Under the pieces are notes generated by a model. The model made no database searches. It had not been told where the DNA came from and worked only from the letters and a program-made list of their open reading frames with translations. Made by a program: the position numbers and the translations under genes. 8,625 bases of DNA. Source: Actinomycetes bacterium (lineage in GTDB: Bacteria; Actinomycetota; Aquicultoria; CAJVYJ01). The stretch spans positions 1-8,625 of the forward strand of contig JAUVQW010000043.1 in the NCBI GenBank assembly GCA_030597945.1. The letters are read 5' to 3'. Below, piece after piece: positions 6,326-8,625 of the stretch; the first letter of the stretch is position 1, and each line of letters opens with the position of its first letter.

Positions 6326-8359
6326 TTGGATAGCGTTGTCGAAACAAAAGAGGCTAAAGCCTCTTCATTGTCTATATTCACTAGCGTTGCCAGAGCTCTG
6401 ATCCTAGGAATCATCATACTTGTTCCGCTGGCTATCAACCCGTTTGGCTTCCAGCCCTACACTTTGATCAAGGTCACAATATTTCGGACTTTGTTATTTA
6501 GCGCCGCTCTATTTTGGCTTCTAAATATGGTCTTTAAAGGGCGTCTTACTTTTCGCTACTCCAGAGCGCACCTGTTCTTTCTTATATATATATTGGTGAC
6601 AGCAGCAGCTACTGTTTTTTCGATCTCACCACAAGTCTCTTTTGTCGGTTGGTTTATGAGGTATGACGGACTATTTTCCACGATCACTTACGGCCTACTC
6701 TTTCTGCTTGCCTATAACTTCTTTTTCGAGCGTGAACGAATAATAGATCTTCTTCAGATATTGATGGTCGCTACTTTTTTCGTCAGTATCTACGGATATT
6801 TCGAGTTTTTTGACTTTTCGATCCTACCGGAGTTGGCGGCGGATTCGTCAAGAATCGCATCGCTTTGGGGCAATCCCGGTTATCTAGGAGGATTTTTAGC
6901 GCTTACGATTCCGATATCGGCGGCACTTGCGGTGGCCGGTGACAAATTTCCAAAGGTAAAGTGGCCGGCACTTATAAATGTAATCGTGGCGACGCCAATA
7001 TTGGTACTTTCTCATACAAGAAGCGCGTGGATAGGCGTGGCGGTCGCCATTGTGATACTGGCGGTAATTTATTTTAAAAAAATAGAATTTAAGAGCGCCA
7101 TTGCTTTCGGACTCGCTTTCATTCTTCTCTTTTCGTTTCTGACTATCGGTTCTATGAGTTCAAGTAGTACCATGGCGGCAAAGAGTTCGAAGGTTACCCA
7201 GGTAAACGCAGAGTCCAGGGCCAGGTTCATGTATTGGCGGGTTGCAGTTGATGCGATGGTCAAGAGGCCGATCTTAGGCTATGGTCCCGACACTTTTAAT
7301 TATGTCTATGGGCAGAACCGTCCTGCCGATTGGTTGAAGATCGATACCGAAAGGGCGCCAGTCGACAAAGTCCACAACGATTTTTTACAGGTAGGCGTGG
7401 GGAGCGGTTTTATCGGACTATTGGCCTACATAGCCCTGCTTTTAGTTATCATTTTTGGATTGGTCAGGAAGGTGAGAAAAAGTAATAATGAGGAGAATGT
7501 CCTAGTCGTGGCGGCTTTTCTTGGGATCATCTCTTACCTGATATTTGTTCAAGCTTATTTTACTATAGCTGAATTAGCACCCATCTTTTGGATAGTGGCT
7601 GCCGCAGCCGTTAGTCTAAATGACAATGACAAAAGGATCTTTGATAGAAAATTTCCGGCGTCGATTTCAAGAGGCGTACTGGCAATCGTTGCTATTGCGA
7701 TCACAGGGATCGCTATTACATTCTCTGTTAGGAGCCAGGTGGCCGATCTTAGGTTTAAACAAGGCTTTACCTACGCAAGCGTTAATGAATGGGGCGCAGT
7801 TACTGAAGAGAACAGGGTAGCTTCCGCGTTGGATTCTAGTCAATTTACTTACCAATTATATCTTGGCAGGTCTCTAAATAACTACGCTTCCATAAATAGA
7901 AAAGAAGAGTTTTTTGAGGAAGCCGAAGATGCTTATAAGAGTATTATCAAATCAAATCCCAGGTTGGCAGGTCCCTACATCGGTCTTGGAGACACCTACT
8001 ATAATGAATATAAGGTCTTAGGAAAGGATACCCTTAATAAGGCTTTGAAAGCTTATGAGAACGCTGATGAGCTGATGTTATATTCTCCGCAGATAAAAAG
8101 CAAGATAGCCTTGACCCTTGCAAATCAAAAAAGATATAAGAGAGCGATCGAGTTACTTAATGCGGTTATTGAAATAGATGAAAATGATTATAAGAACTAT
8201 TTGAATCTAAGCTTCGCTTACGAGGAAGCCGGCCAAATAGATGAGGCTAAAGCTGTATTGGATGAAGCGCTTTCCAGATGGCCTGAGAATGAAGAGATAA
8301 TAGCGGTGAATGAAGAGATAGAAGAAAAGATAGAGGAGAGGATGGAGACGGGTGAATAA
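6326..8359 (+). CDS. Wzy/WaaL/PglL-superfamily membrane protein with C-terminal TPR region
   Basis: A 677-residue polytopic protein with about 12-13 hydrophobic segments from residue 24 to 467. The O-antigen ligase/polymerase (Wzy_C) signature is clear: 'LSHTRSAWIGVAVA' (228-241), a large non-membrane loop with 'RFMYWRVAVDAM' and 'PILGYGPDTF' (300-323), and 'VHNDFLQVGVGSGFIG' (349-364), containing the His-Asn pair (350-351) conserved in ligases and pilin oligosaccharyltransferases. Residues about 475-660 form helical TPR-like repeats ending 'KAVLDEALSRWPENEE', then an acidic tail. The family uses undecaprenyl-linked glycans to polymerise or transfer sugar. Whether this one is a polymerase, a ligase or a pilin O-glycosyltransferase cannot be decided from sequence, but the neighbouring pilin gene makes the last worth testing. 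The start is TTG with AAGGA at 6310-6314. It has its own promoter, and its 3' end overlaps the next gene. Confidence 0.88.
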   Translation: MDSVVETKEAKASSLSIFTSVARALILGIIILVPLAINPFGFQPYTLIKVTIFRTLLFSAALFWLLNMVFKGRLTFRYSRAHLFFLIYILVTAAATVFSISPQVSFVGWFMRYDGLFSTITYGLLFLLAYNFFFERERIIDLLQILMVATFFVSIYGYFEFFDFSILPELAADSSRIASLWGNPGYLGGFLALTIPISAALAVAGDKFPKVKWPALINVIVATPILVLSHTRSAWIGVAVAIVILAVIYFKKIEFKSAIAFGLAFILLFSFLTIGSMSSSSTMAAKSSKVTQVNAESRARFMYWRVAVDAMVKRPILGYGPDTFNYVYGQNRPADWLKIDTERAPVDKVHNDFLQVGVGSGFIGLLAYIALLLVIIFGLVRKVRKSNNEENVLVVAAFLGIISYLIFVQAYFTIAELAPIFWIVAAAAVSLNDNDKRIFDRKFPASISRGVLAIVAIAITGIAITFSVRSQVADLRFKQGFTYASVNEWGAVTEENRVASALDSSQFTYQLYLGRSLNNYASINRKEEFFEEAEDAYKSIIKSNPRLAGPYIGLGDTYYNEYKVLGKDTLNKALKAYENADELMLYSPQIKSKIALTLANQKRYKRAIELLNAVIEIDENDYKNYLNLSFAYEEAGQIDEAKAVLDEALSRWPENEEIIAVNEEIEEKIEERMETGE

Positions 8360-8625
8360 ATGGTTTATCGTTGCTTTAGCGGCAGCAATAGCGGCAGCAG
8401 CGGTCGTAATCACGATCAGCATGGGCAGCATTGGCTTTACCGATCTTTTAAATAAGGGAATCCACGAGAAAAGCGCCGGCGATCTTAAGGCCGCAAAAAA
8501 AGCTATTAATGAGGCAATCGAGATGAAGCCGGACTCGGCCGAAGCCCATTACCGGATGGGAATCGTCGCGCGGCGGAACAAGCAACTCCAATCGGCGCTC
8601 GATCATTTGCGCCGGGCACTCCAAC
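8352..8625 (+). CDS. Membrane-anchored TPR protein, 3' end beyond the window
   Basis: An open frame starts at GTG 8352, overlaps the last 8 bases of the Wzy-type gene, and runs off the right edge; 91 residues are visible. GGAG at 8344-8347 is a possible, closely spaced SD, and the overlap suggests translational coupling. Residues 4-24 are an Ala-rich hydrophobic segment after 'MNK', so it is a signal anchor or signal peptide. From about 41 the sequence is a canonical TPR: 'AGDLKAAKKAINEAIEMKP' then 'AEAHYRMGIVARRNKQLQSA'. A role as partner of the upstream glycan enzyme or in envelope assembly is inference. An ATG at 8360 in another frame closes after about 30 codons and was rejected. The last ~105 bases are about 62% G+C with CGN arginine codons, unlike the rest of the window (see findings). 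Confidence 0.75.
   Translation, partial: MNKWFIVALAAAIAAAAVVITISMGSIGFTDLLNKGIHEKSAGDLKAAKKAINEAIEMKPDSAEAHYRMGIVARRNKQLQSALDHLRRALQ

Noticed and set aside
8360..8362. ATG at 8360 as the start of the last gene
   Set aside because: That frame stops after about 30 codons and gives no protein-like sequence, while GTG 8352 opens a frame with a membrane anchor and TPR running to the edge.
8378..8399. Direct repeat AGCGGCAGCA at 12-base spacing
   Set aside because: It encodes the Ala-rich membrane anchor of the last gene, and repeated alanine codons explain it.
8207..8431. Antisense open frame across the Wzy-type/TPR gene junction
   Set aside because: It is low-complexity hydrophobic sequence produced by antisense reading of Ala- and Glu-rich codons; no SD or domain support.
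1..8625. CRISPR arrays, tRNA or rRNA genes, insertion sequences, att sites
   Set aside because: No regularly spaced repeats, cloverleaf-like segments, transposase or integrase motifs were seen on either strand.

Overview
The window is a bacterial type IV pilus (T4P) locus with every gene on the + strand. Composition is moderate to low GC with AGA/AGG-rich arginine codons. Three of the five starts that can be seen in full are TTG and a fourth, partial gene uses GTG, mostly with good Shine-Dalgarno (SD) sites. The gene order, the COG2229-type G-protein and DUF4388 pair, the short ComGC/PulG-like pilin and the Wzy-type protein with TPRs fit a deep-branching Gram-positive or actinobacterial-type anaerobe. 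That taxonomic reading is inference only. There are no mobile elements, CRISPR arrays, tRNAs or rRNAs.

Layout. (1) 3-995: the 3' part of a DUF4388 (PATAN-type) protein with GspE-N-like helical repeats, a winged-helix-like segment and a charged linker. (2) 1003-1515: a small COG2229-like P-loop G-protein with an intact Walker A but abnormal G3 and G4 motifs, probably cotranscribed with gene 1. (3) A 187-base gap to the real pilB start, holding a weak terminator-like hairpin and a candidate sigma70-type promoter. (4) pilB (1703-3352), pilT (3442-4506) and pilC (4520-5737): extension ATPase, retraction ATPase and inner-membrane platform protein. (5) 5828-6163: a short type IV pilin with a canonical class III leader, followed by a structured 3' UTR and a strong intrinsic terminator. 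(6) 6326-8359: a Wzy/WaaL/PglL-superfamily membrane protein with a C-terminal TPR region, with its own promoter overlapping the terminator. (7) From 8352 to the window edge: the start of a membrane-anchored TPR protein that overlaps the previous gene.

How they work together. PilB and PilT drive assembly and disassembly of the pilin on the PilC platform. The DUF4388/G-protein pair upstream is a plausible regulatory input, comparable in concept to small-GTPase control of pilus motors elsewhere. The polysaccharide polymerase/ligase/oligosaccharyltransferase-type protein beside the pilin gene may decorate the pilin or make a surface glycan; the sequence does not decide which. No pilD, pilM, pilN or pilO is present; they may lie outside the window.

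The T4P core is conventional. The least ordinary parts are the DUF4388/atypical G-protein module, the pilin 3' UTR with its terminator/promoter overlap, and the pilin/OST-like/TPR neighbourhood.
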